DNA of 64,000 bases from Microcoleus sp. CAWBG506 (lineage in GTDB: Bacteria; Cyanobacteriota; Cyanobacteriia; Cyanobacteriales; Microcoleaceae): NCBI GenBank assembly GCA_020883125.1, contig JAHREW010000025.1:1-64000 (forward strand), read 5' to 3'. Below the pieces are notes generated by a model. It was not told where the DNA came from, made no database searches, and saw only the letters and a program-made list of their open reading frames with translations. Made by a program: the position numbers and the translations under genes. Of this stretch, positions 1 through 8,942 are shown piece after piece (the first letter of the stretch is position 1; each line of letters starts with the position of its first letter).

Positions 1-78
1 TCCGACTATTTCGTTGCCTACTGGGTCGTGACCGGACTCTTGAGAGTCTTTTACGTGAGGGTAAGGGGTGTGAATCCC

Positions 79-720
79 TTAGCGGAAGCGGTTCCGCATA
101 CTAAACGACCATTTCAGGTCGCGCTCAACCATACAAGTCTCATAGTTATATCGGGGCGGATGCAAAGGGTCTCCCCCTTCGCACTGATTTCCACTTGCTC
201 CAAAACACCTCTGATCTTCTCGATTTGTACCAACAGACGAAAAATCACATTTTCCATTGATAATACCTAACGCCTCGCCAGTGGCATTTTCAGTCGCTCG
301 GTCAATGGCTCGATCAACATCAGGGGATGGAGGCAAAGGCCGCATGAGAGAAGGATCGATTCGTGAACCCGGATCATTAAACTCTGGTCTGATAATATTC
401 GGTCCCGGATCTTGAGGAAACGGCGGCACCTGCGGATTATTCCCACCCTGCGGCACACTCGGTGCATCATCAAACTCCCCCGGAGCTCGCTGCACCAACC
501 AATCCGAAATATTCCTTTCCACAGCAAGGGGAGTCGCCGCCACTACCCGATCGCCCGATCGAGCTAAATTCACCGTACAAACCGTCGCATTAAAACTGAA
601 AACCGTACAAAGTGCCGCCGATAAAGCCCGATTGACAAACGTACCCGGAGCCAACAAACCACCCATTAAAACAGCAAAAAAACTGACAATACCCAGAGCA
701 AAAATACGAATGCGACGCAT
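79..720 (-). CDS. Exported hypothetical protein, proline-rich
   Basis: 213 residues; I do not recognise the family. An Arg-rich start followed by a hydrophobic stretch (about residues 5-28) looks like a signal peptide or a single membrane anchor. The middle (about 85-130) is rich in Pro, Asn and Asp and probably disordered. The C-terminal third holds several Cys (in GKCDF, QRCFG, NQCEG, ETCMV), which could form disulphides outside the cytoplasm. It is the last gene of a leftward group with two exported serine proteases and a COP23-like protein, so a role in the cell envelope or periplasm is likely but unproven. A dispersed palindromic repeat separates it from the protease upstream. The start is an ATG. 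Confidence 0.6.
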   Translation of the reverse strand: MRRIRIFALGIVSFFAVLMGGLLAPGTFVNRALSAALCTVFSFNATVCTVNLARSGDRVVAATPLAVERNISDWLVQRAPGEFDDAPSVPQGGNNPQVPPFPQDPGPNIIRPEFNDPGSRIDPSLMRPLPPSPDVDRAIDRATENATGEALGIINGKCDFSSVGTNREDQRCFGASGNQCEGGDPLHPPRYNYETCMVERDLKWSFSMRNRFR

Positions 721-757
721 AATTTACCTCAATTCAATGATTAAATCTCATTAATTT

Positions 758-956
758 TGTAGGGGCGGGTTCGCCTAGATATTTGACACCCATCCAAAAA
801 ATATTTAAACCCGCCCCCATCCCACGCAAAAATTAACAATTAATTGAATATAACGGTTATTTGGGAATAGTTATTCGGGGGTTATTGGTTGGGTGGGGGC
901 GGGTTTATTAAGATTATCGGTGGGTGGCAAAATTGATCTGTGAACCCGCCCCTACA
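758..956. repeat. Palindromic dispersed repeat, family A (copy 1)
   Basis: The element starts with TGTAGGGGCGGGTTC and ends with the exact inverse GAACCCGCCCCTACA. Inside it a second pair of arms (AAACCCGCCCCC near 809-820 and GGGGGCGGGTTTA near 895-908) makes a nested or double hairpin. Copies with the same plan lie at 22351-22525 and 50855-51134. No transposase is present, so it resembles a MITE or another non-autonomous repeat. This copy ends four bases before the stop codon of the protease gene on its right. Confidence 0.8.
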
Positions 957-959
957 AAT

Positions 960-1907
960 TTAAAACGGCAAAATTCTCCGAATTCCCCCTCGAATCACAT
1001 CCTTCAGAATCTCCTTACCAAAATCAGCAGCCCAATTATCAATATCAGACTGCTTAACTTTTTCCGCATCCACATTTTCCGGCGCTTTATTATCCACCTT
1101 CAAAGCAGATTTTTCCATCCCCACCTGCGACATCATCTCCACAAAAGTATTAATCGGAATCGCATAATTTAACCCTGTTTTTACTTCTTCCTGACCTTCA
1201 ATAACTTTTGTATTTTGCCCACTTTGCCCACTTTCCTGACTTGCCTCATCATTTTTTTTAACAGTTGCAAGCCCCCCACTTTCTCCCTCTCCGTGAATGC
1301 CAATCACTCGGCCGCTAACATCAAACACTGGCCCGCCACTCATCCCCCGCCGCGTCACCGCATCGTAACGCATCGTATATCCTCGCTCGTTACTCGATCG
1401 CACATTAGCAACTTGCCCATTCGTAAAGGCATATTCCCGTTCTTGACTGCCAGAAGTAGCCAAAGGATACCCTGAAACATAAAGTCCTGAACCGATATCC
1501 GCTTCATCGGAATTACTAATCGGTGCAACTGAATATTCCTCCTCACTCTCAAACATTACAACAGCTAAATCCGTCCCCTTGCCATTATTCTGAAAACCCT
1601 TCACTTCCGTCACCTTATGCTCTTTCTTCTTAGCCGTCCGAATTATGTACTCGGTATTAGGGTTTATCACCACATGATTCGCTGTTAACACCGTGTAAGT
1701 CTTACCTTTTTTGGCAATAATCACTCCAGATCCACCTTTATTTGGAGTGAGATTATTATTGATTTGTACTGTAGTTGGAAACGCTATTTTGGCTATTTCT
1801 CTAGCCGTTTTTGCCATAGCGGGCTGACAGATTACAATTGTTGCTACGACTGCCGTTCCTGCGAGAATGCCCGGAAGGTAATTAGACCGATTAAAACCTA
1901 AATTCAT
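960..1907 (-). CDS. Trypsin-like serine protease (exported)
   Basis: 315 residues. The hydrophobic segment at about 13-32, ending near a CQPAMA motif, acts as a signal peptide or membrane anchor. The catalytic triad of the chymotrypsin/HtrA fold is readable: His78 in TANHVV, Asp113 in GTDLAVV and Ser190 in GMSGGPVF. No PDZ domain follows, unlike HtrA/Deg proteases, and the tail (about 210-315) is polar and charged. It probably cleaves proteins in the periplasm or at the surface. A second protease of the same type lies just upstream on the same strand, and the pair follows a COP23-like gene. The substrate is unknown. Confidence 0.88.
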   Translation of the reverse strand: MNLGFNRSNYLPGILAGTAVVATIVICQPAMAKTAREIAKIAFPTTVQINNNLTPNKGGSGVIIAKKGKTYTVLTANHVVINPNTEYIIRTAKKKEHKVTEVKGFQNNGKGTDLAVVMFESEEEYSVAPISNSDEADIGSGLYVSGYPLATSGSQEREYAFTNGQVANVRSSNERGYTMRYDAVTRRGMSGGPVFDVSGRVIGIHGEGESGGLATVKKNDEASQESGQSGQNTKVIEGQEEVKTGLNYAIPINTFVEMMSQVGMEKSALKVDNKAPENVDAEKVKQSDIDNWAADFGKEILKDVIRGGIRRILPF

Positions 1908-1965
1908 AAACTAACTCCGTTGATAATGTGAAACTAAATATTTTGCACTTTCTCGCCGATCCGAC

Positions 1966-2082
1966 AGGGATTGAAATCCCTGTCTCAAAGCTGAAGTCCA
2001 CGCTTTGTGGACTAACCGTAAAATTCAGTCCTCTTTAGAGGACTTTAGCTATTAGCCAGGGAATTCATTCCCTGGCGGATGG
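1966..2082. repeat. Array of four small hairpins
   Basis: Four perfect or near-perfect palindromes stand in a row: GACAGGGATTGAAATCCCTG, AGTCCACGCTTTGTGGACT, AGTCCTCTTTAGAGGACT and CCAGGGAATTCATTCCCTGG. Related 'AGTCC...GGACT' hairpins occur near 17195-17220, 34297-34320 and 37808-37830. They look like small dispersed repeats. The last one contains the stop codon of the protease gene to its right. Confidence 0.7.
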
Positions 2083-2892
2083 CGGGTAATTCGACGATGA
2101 ACTGTAAGACGAAATAAACCGCAAATAGGTACTAATCGGAATTCCCCAACTAGAATTAACCATTTGCTCTAACATTGCTTCTGACGGTTCTGTTCCATCT
2201 TCAAACGCATACACTCCAAAATCGGGGTCGCGATTTTTTACCCGCCCATTAATGCCAATTAATAACCCCTGACTGTTAAAAATTGGCCCGCCGCTCATCC
2301 CGACAGCAATATCGTTCGTGTAGCCCAAACGATAGCCTTGAGCAAGAGATTTTGGCGGTAGCACTGATACAACGCCTTGAGTAAACCGAAAAGCTCGAAT
2401 TCCTTGCTCGAATGTAGTGGTTGAACTACCTCCCCGATACATCGGAAATCCGGTGGCAAATACAGGTTCTCCTATTGTTAATGATTCGCTACTAATTCTT
2501 GCTACTTGATAGGTGGTAAAACTGCGAAATTGTGCGATCGCCAGATCCGCATTTCCCAACTGCAACGGCGCTCCCAAAAGCCGATACCTCTGGCCATCCG
2601 GCGCAATAATCGTCTGCTGCTGGCTGAAAGCCACAACGTGCCAACTCGTCAGCACCGTATAAACTTGCCCCTGTCGCCGGACGATCGCCCCTGAACCAGA
2701 AGCATTCGGTGTTAAAATTCGCACCGTCATCAATCTCGCCAACCGCTCAATATTCGCACTTTGACTGTCAGCAACCCCATAATTCGCCATCACAGGTTGA
2801 GCGGCGATTCTTAGTGGAAAAAGACTCGCCGCGATCGTACAAATTGCCACCATGCGTAGCAACTTGCTCACCTTAAAGCTCCCGCATTCCAC
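2065..2892 (-). CDS. Trypsin-like serine protease (exported), second copy
   Basis: 275 residues. The N-terminus (charged residues 8-13, then a hydrophobic run to about 32) reads as a signal peptide. The triad is His85 in LTSWHVV, Asp116 in GNADLAIA and Ser200 in VGMSGGPIF. It is a diverged relative of the neighbouring protease and also lacks a PDZ domain. The start used here is a GTG that overlaps the end of the COP23-like gene by 20 bases, suggesting translational coupling; an ATG at 2853 is possible but would remove the charged part of the signal peptide. The last residues (about SARE) and the stop codon come from a hairpin repeat, so the C-terminus was probably altered by repeat insertion. 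Confidence 0.87.
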   Translation of the reverse strand: MECGSFKVSKLLRMVAICTIAASLFPLRIAAQPVMANYGVADSQSANIERLARLMTVRILTPNASGSGAIVRRQGQVYTVLTSWHVVAFSQQQTIIAPDGQRYRLLGAPLQLGNADLAIAQFRSFTTYQVARISSESLTIGEPVFATGFPMYRGGSSTTTFEQGIRAFRFTQGVVSVLPPKSLAQGYRLGYTNDIAVGMSGGPIFNSQGLLIGINGRVKNRDPDFGVYAFEDGTEPSEAMLEQMVNSSWGIPISTYLRFISSYSSSSNYPPSARE

Positions 2893-3484
2893 CGCCAGTG
2901 GGCTGTTGAGGTGCCGGCCGATTATTAGCCGGTGCCGGCGGATTGTTCGCCGGCGCAGGAGGCGCTACAGAGTTGCCACCTTCCTCCCCTAACCGTGGGC
3001 GCGCGTCAATGTAGGGCATCGCATCGCTTTCAGACAGGGAAGGTACACCCGCTTGTCCCTCCCGCAACCCCATGAATTGATACAATGTGCGAACCGAGTC
3101 TTGACCTGGTTTGAGTGTATAGATCAAGCCGTCGCAGCGCCCGTTGACTTGGCTAGCGGTGCAAATCACTCGCTGTCCGTTCATGTAGCCAACTGTCACG
3201 TACTTTAGCTGTTTGTTCTGGCGGTAGGTTTCCAAGCGCCCGCTAACTTCGCGGCAGCGAGTCATGGGATCGTAGCCAGAGTCGCGGAAGTAGTCGGAAA
3301 CCCAGTTAATCCAAACTTCCCTTACCCCTTGGCGGTTTTGGTATACCGTGGCGGGGGAACCGGAGGAAGCGTCGCACATAAAGCCTGACGGTGATTGACT
3401 TTGGCTGGGTTTAGCGCTCAGAGTTAGGCCGCCGATCGCGATCGCGCCCATTACCACACCAGTCATTGATTGCCATCGGATCAT
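2873..3484 (-). CDS. COP23-like exported protein
   Basis: 203 residues with a signal peptide (hydrophobic about 6-24, then KPSQSQS). The mature part carries the pattern I associate with the circadian-oscillating protein COP23 family: a Cys near the start of the domain (FMCDASSG), VWINWVSDYFRDSGYDP, a conserved RCREVSGRLETY, and two later Cys (VICTASQVNGRCDG). The C-terminal 45 residues are Pro/Asn/Ala-rich and contain a short direct repeat (PAPANN). COP23 was described as a membrane-associated protein with circadian abundance; its biochemical role is not known. This is the first gene of the leftward cluster, and the protease start overlaps its stop. Confidence 0.75.
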   Translation of the reverse strand: MIRWQSMTGVVMGAIAIGGLTLSAKPSQSQSPSGFMCDASSGSPATVYQNRQGVREVWINWVSDYFRDSGYDPMTRCREVSGRLETYRQNKQLKYVTVGYMNGQRVICTASQVNGRCDGLIYTLKPGQDSVRTLYQFMGLREGQAGVPSLSESDAMPYIDARPRLGEEGGNSVAPPAPANNPPAPANNRPAPQQPTGGGMREL

Positions 3485-3701
3485 TGTTAGTAACCTCTCT
3501 TAACAAACTAATTGTTTGCCAAAAACATAAAGCCAGAAAAAAGACGATCGCAATTCATGCAATCTTCACCACTTCCCCAGCCCCGCGAAAAGCACATCCG
3601 TCCCGAACTAGGTTTTGTGTTTATTAAAATTGATTCAAACTTTAAAGCTGCCAGCCCTCACAGCCGTACAGCACAGATTCACTTTTGCTTTATTCACCTT
3701 G

Positions 3702-3737
3702 ACAATATAATTTACACTATTCTCCTGTACTTGTCAA
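3702..3737 (-). promoter_or_regulatory. Predicted sigma-70 type promoter of the COP23-protease cluster
   Basis: Read on the minus strand there is TTGACA (3737-3732), a 17-base spacer, and TAAATT (3714-3709). This is a strong match to a housekeeping promoter and points at the COP23-like gene, leaving a leader of about 215 bases. The rest of the 3485-3850 gap shows no convincing gene. Its left-reading end has a piece of the GACGCACC repeat family (about 3818-3846). Confidence 0.55.
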
Positions 3738-3850
3738 CATCCTACAGGGATAAATAATATCATGTCCGGTCGATCGTCAGTTCCAAACAACCTGTTGAAA
3801 TCGAAATAATCAATATCTGACGCACCCTACAACTGACGCAACCTATAAGT

Positions 3851-6655
3851 TTAATTGCTGTTTTCACCAATCAATAAAGCCGCAGGAAAGTAATTCAGAG
3901 CTTCAGCAATTGCTAATTGACCGTTACTTTCTACCATCTGATTTGTAATCGCGTCTTTCCAAACAGAGGGCATTTCCTCGGACAATTCTAGCTTCGTATC
4001 TTTCCAGACTTTTTCGCCTAGTGGCATTTCTTCTGGCTTGACTATCCCAGTCAAAAACCGAGGAGCAATGACAATAGCTGTCGTATTTTCGTAGCTGCGG
4101 GCAAAGGCGATGATATTATCTTTAAATCTCCCAACTACTTCCAGTGGCTGATAATTACCTGCTTGAAAAACTTTCAAGTATTGTTTTCTTGCTTCGAGAA
4201 CTCTGGTGGTCAAAAATAACTTAATTCTCGCATCTTCTTTGGTTAATATCAACTCTTCAATTAGTTTCAAAATGTCACTTTGAGCTTGTTGTTTAATTTC
4301 CTGCAACACCTGAATTCGGAGTTCAAAATCGACCGGACGGCGATTATCTGGATCGACATGGCTTAAATCCCAAAATTCCGTACCTTGATAAATATCCGGG
4401 ACACCAGGAGCGGTGATTTTTAGCAATGTTTGAGATAAGGAATTTAAAACTCCGTAATCAGCTACTTTTTTCCAGAAAGGCGTGAATTTCTTGAGGAACT
4501 GATTTTGTTTTCCCGGTTCGAGAACATGATCTACAAAAGTCATAAAACCATTCTCGTATTCGTTATCCGGTCTCAGCCAAGCAGTATGAACTTTGGCTTC
4601 GCGGACGGCTTTAATCACATAATTTTTTATGCGGTCAATAAAGTCAGTATTTTCGATTTCTTCAAACGGGAAAGTACCGATTAAGGTTTGGTAAAAGAAG
4701 TATTCATCATTAGTATCGGGAACCATACGATTCACCAAGTTGACTTTTTTGGAAGAATTCAACTCTCTCCAAGATTTGACTTGCTGTTCCCAATCATCGG
4801 GGATTTCTGACAGTACGTTAATTCGGGCGCGCACGTCTTCGCCACGCTTGGTATCGTGGGTAGCCGTGGCATTCATTTTGTGCGGCCACACTGCTTGCTG
4901 ATGTTCGTTGAATTGGTGAAATTCAGTGAGGGAGACACCGAATTGACTGGGGTTTCCTCCCACTTCGTTGAGTGATAACAGTCTGTAATAGACGTATAAA
5001 AGTGTGTCTTCAATGCCTTTTGCCATCAAAGGGCCTGTCAACTGCTGGAGTTTCATCACGAAGTGGCGTCGCTGCTCTTTTTGTTCTGTTGTTAAGGTTT
5101 CTTCTGCTTCCAACAACAGGATTGTTTCGATAAAATTCAGTTCTTTTAGCAGCAGTGGGATTTGTTGTTTGGCTTTGGCGATCGCATCTTTTACATAAGT
5201 GCGATCGGACTCTCTCAAGCCTTCTTGATTAATGTAAGTTCGGTAAACTGGAAAACTCGCCAGAATTGCTGACAAGGCTTTTTCCAAGCCTGGGCGAGTA
5301 AAGTCATTTCCCTGTCGAGATTGACCGGATATATTTTTCAAAAGTTGAGCGAGATTGTCTACATCTCCCGCCAAGTTTTTCTCAATAATTAGCCTTTTTT
5401 TATCTATAAACAACTGTTCGTAGGGGATGCTCAGACGAGTAAATCTGTAATAAATTTCGCTAAATTGCTGTTCGCGATCGGACCGACAAAAAACACCATT
5501 TACATAATTCAAAAAGTCGTAACCGCTGGTTCCTTCAATGGGCCAGTAGGAGGGCAAATCTTCTTTGTGTTCGAGAATTTTTTCCACAGTGATGTAAATA
5601 TCACCGATTCTGTGCCTCAGCCGTTTTAAATATTCTGTGGGATCGTAAAGTCCGTCGATATGGTCAATTCTCAATCCCGTAAATTTTCCTTCTTCAATCA
5701 AGTCGAAGATCAGAGCATGATTTTTATGAAAAACTTTTATATCTTCGACTTTTACCGAAATTAGTTCGTTGACCGTAAAAAATCTGCGGTAGTTAATTTC
5801 TTCTGCACCCACTTTCCAAAAAGCCAGACGGTAAAACTGCTCGGACAGCAAATCATCCAGTAGGTTAAAACTTTCGGGATTCCCCTTTTCTCCATTAAAA
5901 AACTTGATATTTTCATCGATAAATTCTTGAACAATCGGATTTTGATTGTAGAGTTCCCACAGCAGCCCTTTGACAAAAGCTATCTGGTCGTATCTTTCTT
6001 TACCTTTGGTTTCTGAAGGAATATTCTTAATCAGATAAAGAATTCCCAAAAACTTGATAAAATCTGGATGACGTCTGCCTAACTCCCTGCCTAAATGTCC
6101 CAAGTTATGACTGATGAAATTCGCGTAGGATTGTATTTTGACTGGCAATTTTAAGCTATAGTAATTGATGCTTAACCCCAGGTCGTTGTATTTTAGTTTA
6201 ATTTCGCCATTTTCGAGACACTCTCCATAAAAATTACCCAGCAGCGGAGCCAGCACTCGACCTCTGAGATGTTCGTAACCGTGATCCCATTCAATATCGA
6301 AGTAATCGAAATAGTCGGAATCGGGTCCGTGTTCCAATACATCTAACAACAGCAAGTTTTGAGTGTCGTAAGCCATGTGATTTGGGACAATATCTTGCAA
6401 CCATCCAATTTTTCGCTTGTGGATTTCGTCGGTGAGTGCTTCAAAGTCTTCTGAGGTTCCCAATTCTGGATTGAGCTGATTTGAGTCAACTACATCGTAG
6501 CCGTGGCTGCTGCCTTTTCTGGCTTTAAATATGGGTGAAGCGTACAAATCACTAATGCCTAATTCTTCTAGATAGCTAACGATTTGTCTGGCGGCTTCAA
6601 AGTTAAAACCTGCATGAAATTGAATCCGATAAGTTGCTGTGGGAATTCGCATCAT
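3851..6655 (-). CDS. treY: Maltooligosyl trehalose synthase
   Basis: 934 residues, typical for TreY. This GH13 enzyme turns the reducing-end alpha-1,4 glucose of maltooligosaccharides into an alpha,alpha-1,1 (trehalosyl) unit. Family landmarks: the start PTATYRIQFHAGFNF, the region SSHGYDVVD, DIVPNHMAY, the nucleophile region GLRIDHIDGLYDP, ATHDTKRGEDVRARI, and the late GVPDIYQGTEFWDLS. The start is ATG (two tandem Met). It lies downstream of treZ on the same strand with a 143-base gap, so the two are probably co-transcribed. The gap holds a C/G-rich palindromic repeat. Together TreY and TreZ release trehalose, a stress protectant, from glycogen-type glucans. Confidence 0.95.
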   Translation of the reverse strand: MMRIPTATYRIQFHAGFNFEAARQIVSYLEELGISDLYASPIFKARKGSSHGYDVVDSNQLNPELGTSEDFEALTDEIHKRKIGWLQDIVPNHMAYDTQNLLLLDVLEHGPDSDYFDYFDIEWDHGYEHLRGRVLAPLLGNFYGECLENGEIKLKYNDLGLSINYYSLKLPVKIQSYANFISHNLGHLGRELGRRHPDFIKFLGILYLIKNIPSETKGKERYDQIAFVKGLLWELYNQNPIVQEFIDENIKFFNGEKGNPESFNLLDDLLSEQFYRLAFWKVGAEEINYRRFFTVNELISVKVEDIKVFHKNHALIFDLIEEGKFTGLRIDHIDGLYDPTEYLKRLRHRIGDIYITVEKILEHKEDLPSYWPIEGTSGYDFLNYVNGVFCRSDREQQFSEIYYRFTRLSIPYEQLFIDKKRLIIEKNLAGDVDNLAQLLKNISGQSRQGNDFTRPGLEKALSAILASFPVYRTYINQEGLRESDRTYVKDAIAKAKQQIPLLLKELNFIETILLLEAEETLTTEQKEQRRHFVMKLQQLTGPLMAKGIEDTLLYVYYRLLSLNEVGGNPSQFGVSLTEFHQFNEHQQAVWPHKMNATATHDTKRGEDVRARINVLSEIPDDWEQQVKSWRELNSSKKVNLVNRMVPDTNDEYFFYQTLIGTFPFEEIENTDFIDRIKNYVIKAVREAKVHTAWLRPDNEYENGFMTFVDHVLEPGKQNQFLKKFTPFWKKVADYGVLNSLSQTLLKITAPGVPDIYQGTEFWDLSHVDPDNRRPVDFELRIQVLQEIKQQAQSDILKLIEELILTKEDARIKLFLTTRVLEARKQYLKVFQAGNYQPLEVVGRFKDNIIAFARSYENTTAIVIAPRFLTGIVKPEEMPLGEKVWKDTKLELSEEMPSVWKDAITNQMVESNGQLAIAEALNYFPAALLIGENSN

Positions 6656-6710
6656 GTTAATTTTACTCCGGGTTAGTTGTGCGGGTTTTATCTTTTTTGT
6701 ATCGAAGTCT

Positions 6711-6775
6711 AGATCCCCCCTAACCCCCCTTAATAAGGGGGGGACAAGAGTATTATGGGGACAAGAGTATTATCT
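6711..6775. repeat. C-run/G-run palindromic repeat, family B (partial copy)
   Basis: AGATCCCCCCTAACCCCCC followed by TTAATAAGGGGGGGACAAG forms a C-run/G-run hairpin. A fuller copy with both ends stands at 63276-63362, and CCCCCCTTGG/AAGGGGGGG motifs recur inside leuS (40443-40560). It lies between treZ and treY and could weaken or end transcription there. Confidence 0.65.
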
Positions 6776-6798
6776 AGAGGCTCTGCCTCCCGTTTTAA

Positions 6799-8622
6799 TT
6801 ACGATAATTCATAAAGTGCAAAACTCTGTGGTTTAACAGTCAATTCTTGATCGGAAGTTATTTTTTCTGGCAATGTTGAACCGGCACTCATCCATTTTGC
6901 ATCGGCAGAGTCTAAAATCTTTTGCCAATTGCCTTGGGGAAGTGCAGGGGTACAAGCAACCTGTTGTTTGTTGAAGTTTAGAATGCAAAATATCTGACTG
7001 TCATCTGTCCACCGACGTAGAAATAAGATTTTTTCTGCTTCGATGCTAGAAACTTCTAGGCTGGTTTTATCCAGTTTTTTAAGGGCGGGTATGGTGCGTC
7101 GCAGTTGAATTAAATGTTGGTGCCATTCCCAGAGAATTTTATGTTTGCCTTTGGTTTGTAGTTCCCAGTTTAACTTGCACTTTTGGAAACTGTCTGGACT
7201 CTGGGGGTCTTGAAATTCGCCTCGTCCTTCAAAGATTTTAAATTCTTGTTGTTTGTCTTTGCGAATCGCTTCAATTAAGTTTTCGTCCGAGTGTGAAACG
7301 AAGTACAAAAATGGTGCTTCTTCTCCGTATTCTTCTCCCATAAATAGGAAAGGAATGTAGGGAGAAGTTAAGACAGTGCTGGCGGCGAGTTTGAGGGATT
7401 CAAAATCAACTATTTTTGAGAGTCTATCTCCCAAAATGCGGTTGCCGATTTGGTCGTGGGTTTGGGAAAATACGACGAATTGATGGGCTGGTACATCCTT
7501 GGCAGAACTGCCGTGTTTTCGCTTTCTGTGGGGGGCGTATTGACCGGAGTAAACAAAGCTTTCTCGGTAAGATTTTTCTAATTGTTCGCACTTGCCGAAG
7601 TCTTGGTAGTATCGGTCGTTTTCTCCTGTGAGAAGTGCGTGCAGTGCGTGATGGAAATCGTCGCACCACTGGGCATTTAGTCCGAAGCCTCCTAGTTCTT
7701 TAGGACGCAGAACGCGGGCATCATTTAAGTCGCTTTCTGCTATTAAATAAAGTTGCCGTCCTAGCTGTTGAGAAAGCTCGCTGGTGGCATCGGCTATTTC
7801 TTGCAAAAACGGTCTGGCCGTTACTTCAAATATTGCTTGAATTGCGTCGAGTCTCAGGCCATCGATGTGATAGTCTCGAAACCAGTATAGGGCGTTTTCC
7901 AGAAAGTAGTGGCGGACTCCATCGCTGTAGGCGTCGTCGAAGTTGAGGGGGTCTCCCCAAATTGAGCCGTATTTTGATGTAAAGTATGGGCCGAAGTCAC
8001 GGAGATAGTTTCCTTCTGGACCGAGGTGGTTGAAAACTACATCAAGAATTACTGAAATTCCTTGTTTGTGGCAGGCTTCGATCAGTTTTTTGAAGCCTTC
8101 GGGTCCCCCGTAGGAGTTTTGGACTGCGTAGGGATATACGCCATCGTAGCCCCAATTGCGATCGCCTGGAAATTGGGCGACTGGCATAATTTCTATGGCG
8201 TTGATTCCCAGTTCTTTGAGTTGCTTTAGTTGGGGAATTATTGCTTGAAAGGTTCCGGCTTTGGTGAATGTGCCGACGTGGAGTTCATAGATGATGGTTT
8301 CTGCTAGTGGTACGCCTTGCCAATCTGTATCTGTCCAGGTAAATGTGCTTTCATCTATGACTTGGGAAGGGGAGTGTACGCCTTGGGGTTGATATTTGGA
8401 TGCGGGGTCTGGTCTGTGGATGTTGCCTTCTAGTTGGTAGGTGTAGAGGGTTCCTGGTGGGATATCTGTAGCGGTGGTTTGCCAATAACCTGTGGCGGAT
8501 TGTTGCATGGGGAGCAGGCGTTTGTCTGGGGAAACAAGTTGAACTGCTACTTGTTTAAGGGTGGGGGCCCAAACAGTAAATTCGCATTGATTGTTGCCAA
8601 GGTAGTTTGCTCCTATCTTCAT
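6799..8622 (-). CDS. treZ: Malto-oligosyltrehalose trehalohydrolase
   Basis: 607 residues, normal for TreZ. It hydrolyses the bond next to the terminal trehalosyl unit made by TreY and releases free trehalose. The N-terminal beta-sandwich (about 1-95, FTVWAPTLKQVAVQL) is followed by the GH13 barrel with YELHVGTFT, NWGYDGVYPYAVQ, VVFNHLGPEGNYL, the nucleophile region DGLRLDAI and FSQTHDQIGNR, and a C-terminal beta domain. The ATG at 8622 has an AGGAAC ribosome-binding sequence upstream. It is the first gene of a treZ-treY pair. No trehalase gene (treH) follows treY, unlike arrangements known in some heterocystous cyanobacteria. Confidence 0.95.
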   Translation of the reverse strand: MKIGANYLGNNQCEFTVWAPTLKQVAVQLVSPDKRLLPMQQSATGYWQTTATDIPPGTLYTYQLEGNIHRPDPASKYQPQGVHSPSQVIDESTFTWTDTDWQGVPLAETIIYELHVGTFTKAGTFQAIIPQLKQLKELGINAIEIMPVAQFPGDRNWGYDGVYPYAVQNSYGGPEGFKKLIEACHKQGISVILDVVFNHLGPEGNYLRDFGPYFTSKYGSIWGDPLNFDDAYSDGVRHYFLENALYWFRDYHIDGLRLDAIQAIFEVTARPFLQEIADATSELSQQLGRQLYLIAESDLNDARVLRPKELGGFGLNAQWCDDFHHALHALLTGENDRYYQDFGKCEQLEKSYRESFVYSGQYAPHRKRKHGSSAKDVPAHQFVVFSQTHDQIGNRILGDRLSKIVDFESLKLAASTVLTSPYIPFLFMGEEYGEEAPFLYFVSHSDENLIEAIRKDKQQEFKIFEGRGEFQDPQSPDSFQKCKLNWELQTKGKHKILWEWHQHLIQLRRTIPALKKLDKTSLEVSSIEAEKILFLRRWTDDSQIFCILNFNKQQVACTPALPQGNWQKILDSADAKWMSAGSTLPEKITSDQELTVKPQSFALYELS

Positions 8623-8942
8623 TTTAAGTTCTGTTCCTGATCGAATAGGTTGGCGCTCTGACTAAAAATGCTATTTTGGCAATAGGTCTGTTGAACCCCG
8701 ATCGCCAACCAGCCTGTTTAAAAAGTAATATCACTTAAAAGAGTAACAGACAACTAACTTTAGACAGAGCCACGTTTACAATTTTGCCCTCGGCTAAATT
8801 AGCAGTGGATTCCATTTACATTAAAGCATGAATCTGGTTTGCCCGATCGCCAAATTAGTCCTGTGTAAGGGTGACTATTTTTGGGGAAGATCATGTTTAA
8901 AATAGACCTAAAGGTAGATGACAAGTCAGCGAGTGTGTTCCT
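8623..8942. other. Divergent intergenic region between treZ and the debranching enzyme
   Basis: This 320-base gap must hold promoters for both directions. I see no convincing sigma-70 match and no gene. A short inverted repeat GGTTGGCG (about 8648-8655) / CGCCAACC (about 8703-8710) lies close to the treZ start and could be an operator, but this is weak. Confidence 0.35.

Noticed and set aside
28-270. Forward ORF of 80 residues at the window start
   Set aside because: It overlaps the reverse exported-protein gene, has no recognisable pattern, and its codons look like antisense reading.
3512-3757. Forward ORF of 81 residues upstream of the COP23-like gene
   Set aside because: It lies over the predicted leftward promoter, has no ribosome-binding site, and reads as random composition.
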